Assembly (NCBI RefSeq): GCF_000150275.1
Contig: NW_002060946.1
Coordinates: 493,815 to 557,814, forward strand
DNA from: Trichoplax adhaerens
Taxonomy: Eukaryota > Placozoa > Uniplacotomia > Trichoplacea > Trichoplacidae
Length of the DNA stretch: 64,000 nucleotides
Direction of reading: 5' to 3'
In this document: in pieces, positions 33,456-46,273 of the stretch
Layout of the letters: each line of letters opens with the position of its first letter
Position numbering within the stretch: the stretch's first letter is position 1
Notes under the pieces: model-generated
Database searches by the model: none
Seen by the model: only the letters and a program-made list of their open reading frames with translations
Told to the model about the DNA's origin: nothing
Made by a program: the position numbers and the translations under genes

Positions 33456-35005
33456 ATGGCAAAAATTTGGCTTTCAAGTAATCTAATCCTATCGTTGCTG
33501 CTAGAGTTTCTTTTAGTAGGTTATCAAATACAAAATACAAATGGAGCGATATCATCTCAGGGAATCAATAATCGGGCACTATCACACAATCAAACATTGT
33601 CACCGTCAATTAGCTGGAATAAGTTAAAATTTCGCTTCGTTCGATGCCGACATGATCCTAGTAAGCAATATTGTTCAAACTACGCAATAATGCTGGTTAA
33701 TAATTTCCCAAACGACGGCAAAATGGCTGCCAATGTCCTCAAGCTCTATAATAAATTAGTCCACAATGGATTTCGTTCCAGTAATATTCGAGTCTTTTAT
33801 GGCAATGGTAGCATACCTATAGAATATTGTAAGTTACAGCTAGAATTCAAGAAATACACTTGTAATATATGAATTTAATTATGTAATTTGCTTATCGAAA
33901 CAGTAGCACTAGTGTATTACCTGAAATAACAAGGTTTGTAATGATTACATATTATTTCGTCTATGCTACTGATAAACGCTGTTGATTTATAGTAAGGTAG
34001 ATAAAGTCTAAAGATTTGGTCAATGTAAGAGAATCATATAATATATCACTAGAAATTAATTCTACTTTATTAATCACATCTAGCAACCACAGTTTGCAAA
34101 TTAGCTAGGTATTAATTTAAAGAAAAAGATTGATGAATCATATCCCTTGCAGATGTAGCATATCGTCAGAATCGACACTAAATGCTATATTTAAGATAAA
34201 ATTTTATACCAATCTCCGAGATCTCAATCATTTAATTTAATGTTTACTCTTTAGCTGATATTCCAACCTTTGGAAATATGCGATTATATCCAGCAACCTC
34301 AACTTATAAGCGTCCATTTCTCCGTTTGATAAAACAAATGTGTAGTTGTAAGATTCGATCAGGCCTTATTTACGTTAGCAATCCCACCTCAAAAGACGGT
34401 AGCATTTTGCTACCAAAGCCATCAGACAAACAAACTATTGCAGGGAAAATGAGACGCGTTAAACTTTCAGCTAATGCATTTGGAGTTGCCCTCCTTGATT
34501 GCCAAGCCAAAGATATGCATATTATTGCCGATCAAAGATTAAAAATTCCGGACGTTGTCCATGAAGAATACTATGAAAGGAATAACACACGATTTTATAA
34601 TGTGACTTACATTGGTTCCTTGTATTATAATGAAGATTGTGTTCGAGGCGATATGACAAAAAGACTGATCAAAGTTGACTGGAGATATTGCAACGATCAA
34701 GTAGTTAAGGTAAATAATTTCAAACCGAAATTCCAGAATTGATCTTAAAGAAATTATATCTAACACAATTAAATAACGTGGCACACTTTTGATTTAGTTT
34801 ATGAAAAATCCCATGTATAGCCTGAGAGATAAATGCCAGCCGGCAATTTATCGAGATTGGAGGAGGAAAATTCCAAACAGAACTCTCTTTGGCTCCCGTT
34901 GTGGGAAGCATCGCACATCTAGCAGTGAACTTATCCCAGCAATGTGGTGTTAAATTCGTACAAGCTGAGATATTATCTGCGATTAATTTTATATACTATG
35001 CATAA
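33456..35005 (+). CDS. Secreted legumain-like protein (C13 fold), active-site His lost
   Basis: Three exons (33456-33828, 34255-34709, 34856-35005) join in phase to 325 aa. An N-terminal signal peptide (about 1-30) is followed by a caspase/legumain-type fold: YAIMLVNNF (76-84) with AANVLKLYNKL (91-101), then YGNGS; RPFLRLI; the strand LIYVSNPTSKDGSILLP (162-178); KMRR; LLDCQAKDM with Cys207; a DMTKRL segment; QVVK-IGGGKF; and a C-terminal NLSQQCG...AI helix matching the legumain prodomain end. In active legumains the strand reads YFTDHGS; here no His is present, while the Cys of the EACESGS-like position is kept. It is probably a catalytically dead or strongly modified asparaginyl endopeptidase, possibly a binding protein or inhibitor. 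The alignment is from recalled family patterns, so the family call is moderately sure and the functional call is inference. Confidence 0.7.
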
Positions 35006-38000
35006 ATCGATTAAATCTATCGGACAGTTTCAATAATAGATCGTTACTAAATGGCTAAAGTAAAATAGGATGCATAATCAATAATAGTACAGCAATATAC
35101 TTTATTATTGTAATCCTTCGCTATATTGCCAGAATATCCTTTAACGTCTTTATTCGTTACGTCCAAGTTATGGATTTAATTGTTGCTTATTTAGGAAATA
35201 AATTATGTAAATCGTTGATCTATCGGGTCAAAATCTATATTTTACGTAGTTTATCCAGCGAAAATGATGCTATGAAATGTATATGCATATGCTTCTATAA
35301 GTTGCCATTTTAAATGTGATAGTGAGATTACCTATTGAAGAATCTGATTACCACTAGAGATTCTGGGTATAATCATTTTATTATCGCTGCAGTAAAAATC
35401 TCCTAAACATAAAGAAGTAAGCCCTGGAATAGGAAAAACTTATCCGGAAGAGTACACGTACATCCTTGGTTGATGGTTTCATAACTTGATAACTTTGTAT
35501 GCTTTGTCAGGTTTGATTACTGGCCGCTTTACTAGCTGTTTGATCGATGTTAGCGATCAAATCTACCATGCATGATTTGTCAGTAATCCTCAATTATTAA
35601 GAGTTAGCTTGAATATCAATCCTGCGTAAGATGAGTGCACAAAACTATTAAATCTCTCTAAGTAGAATATCAGTCCCAAAATTAAATGTATGGATTGATC
35701 TCCGTAAACTACTTCAAATCATAGCAGCTAATTTCACGCTTAGCTTACTATTAGCTGTAAAGTATCCAAAATTAGACCTTTCCGTGACGGCATAAACTTC
35801 TCGAGCTATAAAGCCCGGAACGAAATGTTAGAAATAGAACTACTAGGAGGCACGTAAAACCACTGTAATATAATTCTCATCATAACAAGATCTATCAACA
35901 GGCAGATCATTAATAATCTCGAAGAGATTTTAAAACTCTGGTTTCATTGGCATTCCAATGAGCAATATAAGCATGATACATTATCACGATAAGCCCTGAA
36001 ATTGGCGAAATGTCAGCATTAATATGATACTAAAGCTTTCTTTAAGAAAGATGATATCATCAATCTGGTGCGGTAACAGTACTTTCTTTTAGATATTTTA
36101 TTACTTTATGGTAGCTATTTCGATTAAATTTATATGTGTGCACTTATTTATAATAGAAAATCTATTGCATTTTTCTTAGCTATGATGAACTCAACATAAG
36201 GAAGCCAGTTTTGAATCGATTTATGTAATATAAGCAATCCTCTATTACAAGTCATTTTAATCCACTTAATAAACTCTGCTTACATAACAGCAATTGTTTA
36301 TTGCAAAGTTGACCAATATTGCAAGTTACCCAATTATTATGAAGAGAATGACCTCTGCCTCATGCTGTGGAGTTTACGATTATTTTATTATTTAAAATAC
36401 GCTTTCATGGTTCGGTAAAGGATCACAAAAGAATGTTTATTAGTCCAACATCCTCGTAGCGCACCCTATTTACTAATTTTTACACCATGCTATCAGCAGG
36501 GATTGATAAAGAAGTACTTTCTATTCTCTATTAAGTAAGAGCATTATTTCAACAGTAGAAATGAAAAATACTTTAACTTGTAATTTAAAAGTAGCTGTAA
36601 TTAGTTTATTGGAGAGATTCCGTTGGAGTAGGTAGATGTTATATTAATTTAAGCGATAGAAGAAAAAATAAACTATCCATTATTAATAACGAAACAGCGC
36701 TTGTATTGACTTATGCCGTATATGGTATCAGATTATAATAAAATATACCTATCACACTACTTCTAATATCAGCAATCCATACAATTTCATTTTAGCATTT
36801 CGAGTAAATACAATTTAAAAGTATGTAATGATGTTGATATGATATTATACATTACCAATACCACTTTAATACACTTATCTTATTCCCTAATAGAGATAAT
36901 TATCTCATTCCGTCATGTTTTCTTAAGATTTAGTAAGATCTAAGTAATATTTATAAAGATCTCATTAAGATCATTTTACCCAATACCATGTCAACCATAG
37001 TTAAAACCATTGCTCTTTTACGGAAAGAATTACTAGTTTCGATCATATGTTATAAGCTTATATCAATAATGCTTTAGCTAAAGATTTATCTTATTTAGCT
37101 ATTGTTTAGTAGGTAACAGTAATGTCTAGTTCATTTAATAGTAAATATCCGGTCTGGCTATCATATATTACGTAAAGTAATACCTGGTTCCATTGAATGG
37201 TAAGAATCTGATTTGACTATCATCTAGTATATAAATGTTAATGGCTGGTTCCATTAAATACTTGGAATCTAGTCTGACTATAATCTGGTAGGTAAATATT
37301 AAGGGCTGATTTTATGTAACAGTAAAAATATGTTAAACATGATGACAATAAAATACTGGCCTGTTGATTTAATCTATAAATTGTTATTTAGCACTCAGAA
37401 TTAGTCATTGAAAAATTTCTTTATTTCTAGATGTTCCTGTTCATATCATCTTCAATTCATCCAACTTAATGAGTACTGAGTCTGTACTTGTATAGTTATC
37501 TACCCATTCTTTCAGCTTTGATAGCTTAAAAGCTATTCGAAAAAAAAGGAATTTAAACATCTGTTTATTAAAGCTATTTGAATTTAATAATTTATAATTA
37601 ATTTATAGGATAAAATAGGACACCTGTTCGTTAATATAGTGCTGTATGGTGCGACTGATGTAACCACTACAAAGGATACTTCCATGTTATTCTTTTCATT
37701 GAGTTAATTATATGCTAACAAACATCATTCTAAATAATAAACCATAATACCTTTATTTATAAAATTAATACAGCATAACTTTTCGATCAGTAATTCTATT
37801 TTAATACACCAAATGAACAAAATCTGAAAACTGACATAACCATGTTCTATATTTGAATAATCTTATATTGTTCATAGATACGGATATTTTTTATAGATTA
37901 CGTAAAAGTAATCGTAATATTGGTTGTTATAGCAATTTATTTTTACTCGCAGTCGTTATGCTATTGTCAGCTTATTTTTAGCTACTCAATGCCATTTTAC

Positions 38001-38500
38001 ATAATAATTTAATAGTAATTATTTCATTTCCCATCCAAATAATTCTATCTGCATTGTACTGCATATCTTTTGATTTCTATAACCTTATTCTCAATAGAAT
38101 ATGTTATTTCCATGGCAACAGGTCTGGCAGAACAATCGCTGATATTATACTCTTGTCAAGCCAATGACGGGAAAGAATAGAATTGTCAAGTATGTTGCAA
38201 GCGATATAATTCACTAAGAATCAATTATTTCTATCAGTTTAGCTTATAAGAAAGTATTTTAGTCTATCTAGTTCATAATAATTCATTACATCAGGATTCA
38301 AGAAAGCAAGCAAGAAGAAATTGATTTCATTTGAGCTATAATATCAACCATCATTGGCACTCTGATAAATTAAGAAAATCATTCAAAATTTTAAATAGTT
38401 GTGTGTGACATTACTTTACTAGTCTCTGTTTTAAGAGATTATTTGGACGATAGTCCGGCGCTGCCATTGACTGGTAGTAAGATTTGAGTAAAGAAAAAAG
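35006..38500. other. Intergenic, legumain-like gene to glutamate receptor
   Basis: 3.5 kb of AT-rich sequence without any supported exon. The only structure seen is a 60-bp minisatellite at 37112-37330. The receptor promoter presumably lies in the last few hundred bases. Confidence 0.6.
37112..37330. repeat. ~60-bp minisatellite, about 3.6 copies
   Basis: Units start at about 37112, 37171, 37230 and 37291. Each contains GTAA-rich sequence, a CTGGTTCCATT-like block and TCTGACTATCAT. The last copy is partial. Copies are diverged, suggesting an old array. Confidence 0.75.
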
Positions 38501-41500
38501 ATGAAATCGCTTGTGATAGCAAATTTAGTATTTTTACAGATCATTATCTTCAATGGATATGGAGACGCTCAAGAAATTTATAAATTTGGTAAGTTAAAGT
38601 AATTATTAAAGTATTTTATTTACAATTCGTGAAAATTTTCGATTATTGGCTAGTTCGTATTGGTCTACAAAATGTAACTTATGACACTAATTTATCAAAA
38701 GAAAAAGCCACTTTAGAATTAGTAAAACTTGATTACATCACACTACTTTCTAGGTACATTTTTACTTTTCATCATCAATAATTATCGATGATTAACAGAT
38801 CCTCTTGTAGATTAAATTTATCATTCGTCACTATAATTATGAATGATAACTTTATTCTACAAACGGGTCCGCTAATCATTTCTTAACTCTATAAGATAAG
38901 ATTTTGGTGTCATATTCTAGCCCTGACCGTAACCCTAATTCTTTACTCTCAACCTTGACATCTACATGCAAACCCTAATTATTAATGATTTTTATAGCAA
39001 GGCATGCTACTTCGTTAAGAATGCTCCCTATTTTAATATTGACTTATTCAATTAACAAAGAAAAGTCAAGCGAATCTATCATTCTACCGATCAAATTATG
39101 AGAAATATATATTTTGATACCCTTTATCATATGAACCCGACAAACAGACTTTAATGCACAATCTTTTTACTCATTTCATTTCAATTAATATTACTTTTTA
39201 ATTTTAAAAACAAATTAGACTCCCTTTCTAGCACAATGATACTTGCCATATTTTAATATAATTTCAGTATCTTGCATTAAACAAATCATGTTTGTTATGT
39301 CGATTTTTTCATGGTTGATTACTATAACATCAATAGCGCTAAGAGCATGGTCTAAAATCCGACTAAAATCAGAGTCTTACCTTATTTATTCAAGATGATA
39401 AAAGCGTTGATATCAACCGATATCGTCATCGACAGGAAAATGAAGAAAAAATTTGAAACTTCTGCAAAGTTAATACAGACTCTATCGTACTAATCTCTGA
39501 CTTTACGATAATATATTCTTTGCTTAACCGTAAAAGACAATGTGCTGGTTGTTCTTTTTTATGTAAACTAAATCTCTAATAATAATTAGCGTCTAAAATT
39601 GTTTGTAGTCCACAGTAAAGTAGAAACATAATTCTCTTAATGAGTCGGAATATCGTTATAATCTAGTTAAGTAAAATGTAAATGTTGTTTTAGTACATGT
39701 TAGTAGTTCATCCATTCCGTATTAATTTATGAACATATTGTTTATTTCAACATTGAGTTACATACACTTAACCATGTTTATACTCAATTGACGTTGAAAA
39801 TAGTCAACACTAGAACAAAAGTTTTGTTGACTATTCGGATTCGAATTACAATAAGTCAAATGTAATTGTAGTTTTAACTAAAGCCAAAACATTAAAAAGC
39901 CACCTAAAACTATCGTAATTATCTTCATACTTATTAGACGAAGCTTTCGTCTTTAATAAGATGCTAGTACATCGTGCATCAAAATAAAATCTAATTATTA
40001 AAAGTTATGATAATAACTTGACTTGGAGCATCTTTTGTTCTTTCGAAGGTAAAAGATGACTTTAATATGAATATAAGCAACATTTTAAATTAAGACAGTT
40101 TTCTATATTCACTGTTATTAGGCGGCTATTATACTTTTCTTAAACCAATATATCATGCATACCATGATTCTCATATCAGAGAGTTAGTTTAGTAATTTCT
40201 TTCTTACTAAATATCTCCATTTTCCATAACTTATGAGTATCTTTTTAGACGAAATACGGACAAAAATTTTGGAAAACTTTCTTTAGATGCTTGATGTTTA
40301 TGATGGTTAACTTATGAATCTACTGGCCGTTTAGGTTCTAGAAATTCATAAATTCATAAATAATACCTCTAGGATTATTCTACTTTTTAACATCAGAATG
40401 CCAACATCCAAGTTGTTCTGGCTCTGAAAAACGCGTCATTTTATGATAGATTGCCTAGTAGTTTAGCTAACAACTAATCAACTCAATTACTCACGCATGG
40501 AGTAAAATTAACTGAAGTGTTCATGCTAACTAAACTCATCGATTGATTAAACATTTTAATAATCTTTGTCATCATAGTTAATTTAATTCTAACGATCTTC
40601 TAGGTCTTATAACGCCACCCCAATTTCCTGAATTAGAAAGGGCCATAAATATGACGATGGCAATGATTAATAATAAGGAAATTGCTAGTCTGCAATTAGG
40701 CAATGTCAAATTATCTGGAATCTTTCGATCAGCCGATATATTTAGCCCGTACGATAACTTGAGAAAAGGTAAGAAAAGTAAAGAAATTGGTATTATTTAA
40801 TCAGCGAAACTTGATAGTGTTAATACGGAATTAACTAAATCGCATAAATTATGAATAAGGAGGAAGAAAATTTGAAAATAATTTAATACTTTTGTAATTT
40901 TACCAATTGCTCAAATTCGATTAGCTTGTGAAATTATGAGCCAAGGCATCGTCACTCTTATTGGACCACTTTCATCAAGCGCAACAAAAGGTGTACAAAA
41001 TATCTGCTCTCCACTTCAAATGCCACAAATTGCACCCGTAGCAACCGATCCATCTTTATCTAGCAATTTCAATTATAACTATTTATTAAGAATTATAGCA
41101 CCAGACAATTTCCAGAGCACTGCTATTGCGTCAATTGTAGAACGATATAAATGGACCAAAATGTCCATTTTAGCCTCCAGTACAGATTTTGGTTTGTTAA
41201 ATCAAATGATAACATATGACTTTGCTATAAGATTTATAATTAAGCTCTGATTTTATGATAGGAATTAACGCTTTAACTGAATTTCGCCAAATTGCATCAA
41301 GAAAACTATGGAGGATTCTGTCATTTGAATTATATGCAATTCAAAATAACTCCTATGTGGCAGATATTGAAGGTTACTTACAGAGGATAAAATCTGCAGG
41401 TGAAAAAAATGATAAGCTAATAATCCAAATAAATATTCATCACCTAAAAGATATACGAGTAATTTACTCTCTCTTATAAGCAAATTACGTTGGATAAGTA

Positions 41501-44500
41501 AATTATCTCGTTATAAATATCTCAATGATAATTTAGAAAACAATGTTTTTTGCTTTTTTAGGATCTAAAGTCGTTATTTTAGGCTGTGAAGGAGAGCATG
41601 CTACACAAATATTTGAAGCAGCAAATCGGCTAGGTCTACTATCACGGGGCTGGGCTTGGATTGTTGTTGACACTGTTCCATCACTGGTAAATAAAATGAT
41701 ATGTAATTAATTGATTTGTTTTACGGAGGGGATATAAAATAACATTAATTGACTAATAAATTGTACTTTAGGAATCTTAAATTGATAATTAATCCTACCT
41801 TACCGAATCAATCTCAAATATTTTAGGCACCTATCCATACTGTTATTGATTTATAGCTGAATTGTATTGATGCAATTTACAGTTATTTTTAAATTTTAAT
41901 ATTATGACAAATCTGAATAGATATACATAATTCATTTGATATCGTACTATAATAAATTTAACATATAACAGTAACAAGTTAAGTAGAGTAGTAAAGAGTC
42001 GAAGATGAATAGAGTAATATTGCTAAATAATTAAAATCACTAGCGTAATGATGAATAGGTTGGGATGATTTTGTTCAGAACGACAATTAATTCTACTAAC
42101 ATGTTGTAATATGCTGATGAGAATAGTAACCATTGAAAATAAGTAAGAGCCATACTTAGTATAACGTAAGATGGATATCTTAATTGCCTATATCAAGCCA
42201 AACCTATTTAGTTCTGAATTAGTAGTAATATTGTATAAAAAATTCATAACAGTTTATTTGTCGCTATAGAAATATACATCAGACTAACATTTATACAGAT
42301 AATGATTCTGCCCGGATAGTATTAATTCTAAGTTTATCAAACCCTATTTTATTCTAGTATCCTACCCTGCCTTCCTATACTAACGGCATCATTAGCTTGC
42401 GTTATTACCAAACGGAAACAAGTATACTTCGTTCTATAAGAGCACGCTATAAGCAACTTTATAATAAAGAACTGCAGGTAAGGCTTAAATACAGCTGTGA
42501 TCAATATTATTTTTATCATTGAAGCCGAGATGATCAAGAATAATTTATTACTATGAGAATTTTCTACTGATAATAGGTATTACACTATCGATATATTGAT
42601 GCACTATTAGCCTTTGGTTATGGCATCAAAAATATGAAACAGAAAGGAATTACAATTATTCCGACATCACTCAATTGTAGCAGCAATCCTACTCAGCCTT
42701 GGACTAATGGAGCAAAAATGCTGCAACTAATTAAAGAAGTAAAATGAATTACTCATGTGATAGAATGATTTTGAACTCTTTTACTCCTTCTATAATTTTC
42801 AAATTGCATTGAAATAGGTAATCATTATCCTTCATTGACAATATATAATGTGTATTAATGCAGAGTTCTGGCGAATCAACTTCAAGTCCGATTAATTTCA
42901 CCGCATTGGGTGGACCAACCTATAAGATTTGGGATGTTGTTAATTTACATGGTACTACTTGGTCTACTGTGAGTAGTCTCGGATGTTAATTTATATCAGT
43001 AATATACTTATAGTCTATATTATTAAATTAAATAGCACTATTTTGTCCCTTGTAAGTAGCCTTAACTATTAATTTACATCACCAATGTAAATATATATGC
43101 TCCATCTCTGTGTAAGTGGCGATAACATTGTACTATACGCATAATTTTAGGTTGGAAATTTTACAGTACCGAACCAGTTAAATCTTGATGGTAATTCTAT
43201 CTATTTTATGGATGGAGCTAGGATTATTGCAGATTCTGGTTCATTTTTGAAGGGAAAGACTATTGTTGTCACAACAATCATTGTAAGTCTAATTGATTTC
43301 CTACAGCAATTACGGAATCATTGTAATTGGCGGTTCTTCTAATTAAATTTGTGAATATGGTTTCATATAATATGTTAGCTAACATATAAGTTTATATGTA
43401 TACCTATACTTAAAAATAGGAGTACAACATGATAAATATATTATCGTTTTCAGGAACCTCCATTTACTATGATTGAAGACAACCCTGCTACTGGTAGAAA
43501 CTATAAAGGCTATATCATCGACATGATGGATAAATTAGCGAGTAGTCTAAATTTCAACTATACAGTCCGTTTAGTTGCAGACGGTCAATATGGTGCTCAA
43601 ACGATGGTCGATGGTGCTCCTCAATGGAGTGGTATGGTGGGAGAAGTAGAAAGAAGAGTGAGTATATATCTGCGTGGTTGCAGATTAATATAAAATTATA
43701 TCAGTAGATGCCCATTTTCACTCTATTCATTACTAGAAAGATATTTTTATTCTGTTCATTTCCATCTATACTCTAGGTGGCTGATATAGCTGCAGCTCCT
43801 CTCTCTATCAGTCCCGTTCGCCAACAAGTGGTCGATTTTTCTATGCCTTATATCGATCAAGGTTTGACGGTATTAACACTGAAAACCTCTGGGCAGACAC
43901 CATCATTATTCCAGGCCTTCTTGCCTTTAACTGGCGAAGTCTGGCTATGTATCCTACTTTCAATTACATTAGTAGCTATTGCTGTTACATTTATAAATCG
44001 TTTCAGTCCATTTGATCATTATGGTAAAGCCTGTAAGCAAATTCAACCCTTGTATAATTCCAACCAAACTGGTGTTTCTGATAAAGATTACGAGACTTGG
44101 ATGATAGAAAATGAAGAAGATATTGAAGCTTTCTCATTGTATAATAGTTTATGGTATACTTTAGAATCATTTTTACTACAAGGTGCTGATAGAACACCAA
44201 GATCATTCTCTGCACGCTTAATTACTGCAGTTTGGTGGTTAGCATCAGTGATAATTACTTCTACTTATACCGCTAATTTGGCTGCCTTTCTAACAGTAAA
44301 TCGTCTTCAACCGAGTAAGTTTATATCTATATTCTCAATTTAAATTACTATTCATTTATAGTTCTCTTATTCTATGTGTAGAGAGAAGACTGATAATCGT
44401 ACTGTATTACAGTGTGCTACTTAATCACATCAATCTTCATTTCATAAAAGCAATAATGATTACTTTAACTGTTTATTACAATTATATGGACTATCTTAAT

Positions 44501-46273
44501 TATAGGATATATCAAATATGAACAAGTTGATAAAACGTAATTTTCGTTAACTTCTCTCCTTCTCTCTCTATATATGCAAAATTCTCCATGGCCTAAATTC
44601 TACCGCAGCAATAACTTCATTAGCAGAATTATCCAAAACTTCGGCCATTAATTATGGCGTTTTAGGCAATAGCAGTGCAGAAACTTTCTTTCAACAATCG
44701 ACCATATCGCCATACATCGACATGAAACATAAATTAAAAAATGTCCAAAGCACAACTGATGGAATCAATCGAGTAGTCAATAGCTTTCAAGGAGAAAAAT
44801 ATGCTTTCATTGGCGATGCATCATTACTTAATTATGCCAAAAGCCAAAATTGCAATTTAACTACTATTGGTAGTTTCAAGAAAGATAGTTATGCTCTTAT
44901 CTTATCGAAAGAATCACTGTTCTTAAAAGAAATTAACATTGAAATTTTTAAATTACGTGAAGAGGGCTTTTTTGAGGCGACTAGAGTCAAATGGTAAATC
45001 CTTCCACAAACTGTACTAATATGACACGTTTCATATACTTTGCATATGATAATACTTTAGTTTCTCCTTACACTATGTATTAAAATCTCCAAATTTAAGA
45101 TTTACAAAGTCTTTATACATTTATAAATAACACTTAATATGTTTTACACTTAATATCGATCGCAAATATAAAAATTACGAACTAATAGTGAAATGAAATA
45201 TGCGTAAATATTGTTACTAGTGTCGACGTAGACGATACAATATTTTGACACTTTATCGGGTATCGTATGCTATAAACAGAGGCTGCATGAAAATAGTGCA
45301 TTAGCTTACAGTTTTCTACTACCTATACTGCAACTAAAGTCACCTAAGGTGAGTGAGAACCTTGATTCTGAGTATATCTTTGTTCGTAGATATAAACTTA
45401 AAAGAACAAATATCGAAAGACTGATGAATAATAGCAATTATATACATAAAACGTAATATTTCCAACACTTTTATTATTTAATAAATAGACCTTCGAGCAG
45501 ATAGCGAATTATAAATCGTTAATATATAGCTTTTACTAACTACAGTGTGGTGCAAGGTATTTCTAAAATAAAAATCTTCGATCTGGGTTATGAAGGTAGT
45601 TCAGATGAGAATTCATATTTTAATAATGGAATAAGATTTTACGCAAAGATTTCATATTTTAGTATTTATCGACTAGATAACTCCTAATTCGTGCGTATTC
45701 TTTCTATCAAGCATTAATAACTGAAGAGCGTCCTCATAACATCAGATATGATATGATAGCAAAATATTAATTGTGTTCCAATCTTTATATTTACTTATAG
45801 GTTTGAAGCAACATGTACGACCACGACTAAAACGACAACATATGATCCCGTTAAACTTGAGAGTTTAATTGGTGTTTTTTATATTATCATGGCTTCTATT
45901 GGAATGAGTATAGTCATATTAGCAATCGAATGGACTATAGCAGGCATTCAAGACTCTCATCGCCGTAATGTCAAGGTAAATGTTTAACTATAATACCAGT
46001 AGATAAATTTTGTTTTTTCTAAATTGTTTAATTCCAGTAGAGATATTTGAAAGAGGATAATATTAAAAGCTGATATACAGCCCAGATAAGTAATCCTAAC
46101 CACTTATTTAATATTACTACTTATGATAGGTTAAAAATTTCTCTGATGCTATTCGCCAACGCTTTCGCTTTGTTATTAATAACATTGCCAAGGATTTAAG
46201 CTCGAGAAGAAATGTTGAAGCTGACACAAAGCAGTCTAAAAAAGGCTCTAATAAAATTGGAGTCATGGTGTAG
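38501..46273 (+). CDS. Ionotropic glutamate receptor subunit (14 exons)
   Basis: A tetrameric ligand-gated cation channel subunit of the plasma membrane, 915 aa joined. Signal peptide (1-24); amino-terminal domain over exons 1-8; ligand-binding S1 from about 430 to 535; M1 (about 557-573); pore loop with LLQGAD (635-640); M3 with TYTANLAAF (665-673); S2 (682-810); M4 (832-852); and a short basic cytosolic tail ending VMV. The alpha-carboxyl-binding Arg is R517 in PLSISPVRQ. The pocket differs from AMPA receptors: SxT is SA (704-705) and the Glu binding the ligand amine is D751. The pore Q/R/N site is Leu636. It is therefore a true iGluR, but agonist and permeation may be atypical; Asp at the amine site is also found in glycine-binding subunits. 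Placement within the epsilon, AKDF or other classes would need a tree. Confidence 0.92.
38501..46273 (+). other. Exon map of the glutamate receptor gene
   Basis: Exons: 38501-38588, 40604-40768, 40925-41191, 41262-41399, 41562-41686, 42358-42477, 42577-42738, 42864-42968, 43151-43282, 43454-43657, 43777-44314, 44609-44993, 45801-45975, 46130-46273 (TAG). They sum to 2748 nt, all in phase, all GT-AG. The first intron is 2.0 kb. The weakest donor is GAA|GTAAAA after 42738. The acceptor at 44608 is far from its pyrimidine tract but is the only one giving the conserved M3-S2 linker. Confidence 0.85.

Noticed and set aside
38926-38985. AACCCTAA words resembling telomere repeats
   Set aside because: There are only two separated copies, with no array, inside the first intron of the receptor gene.
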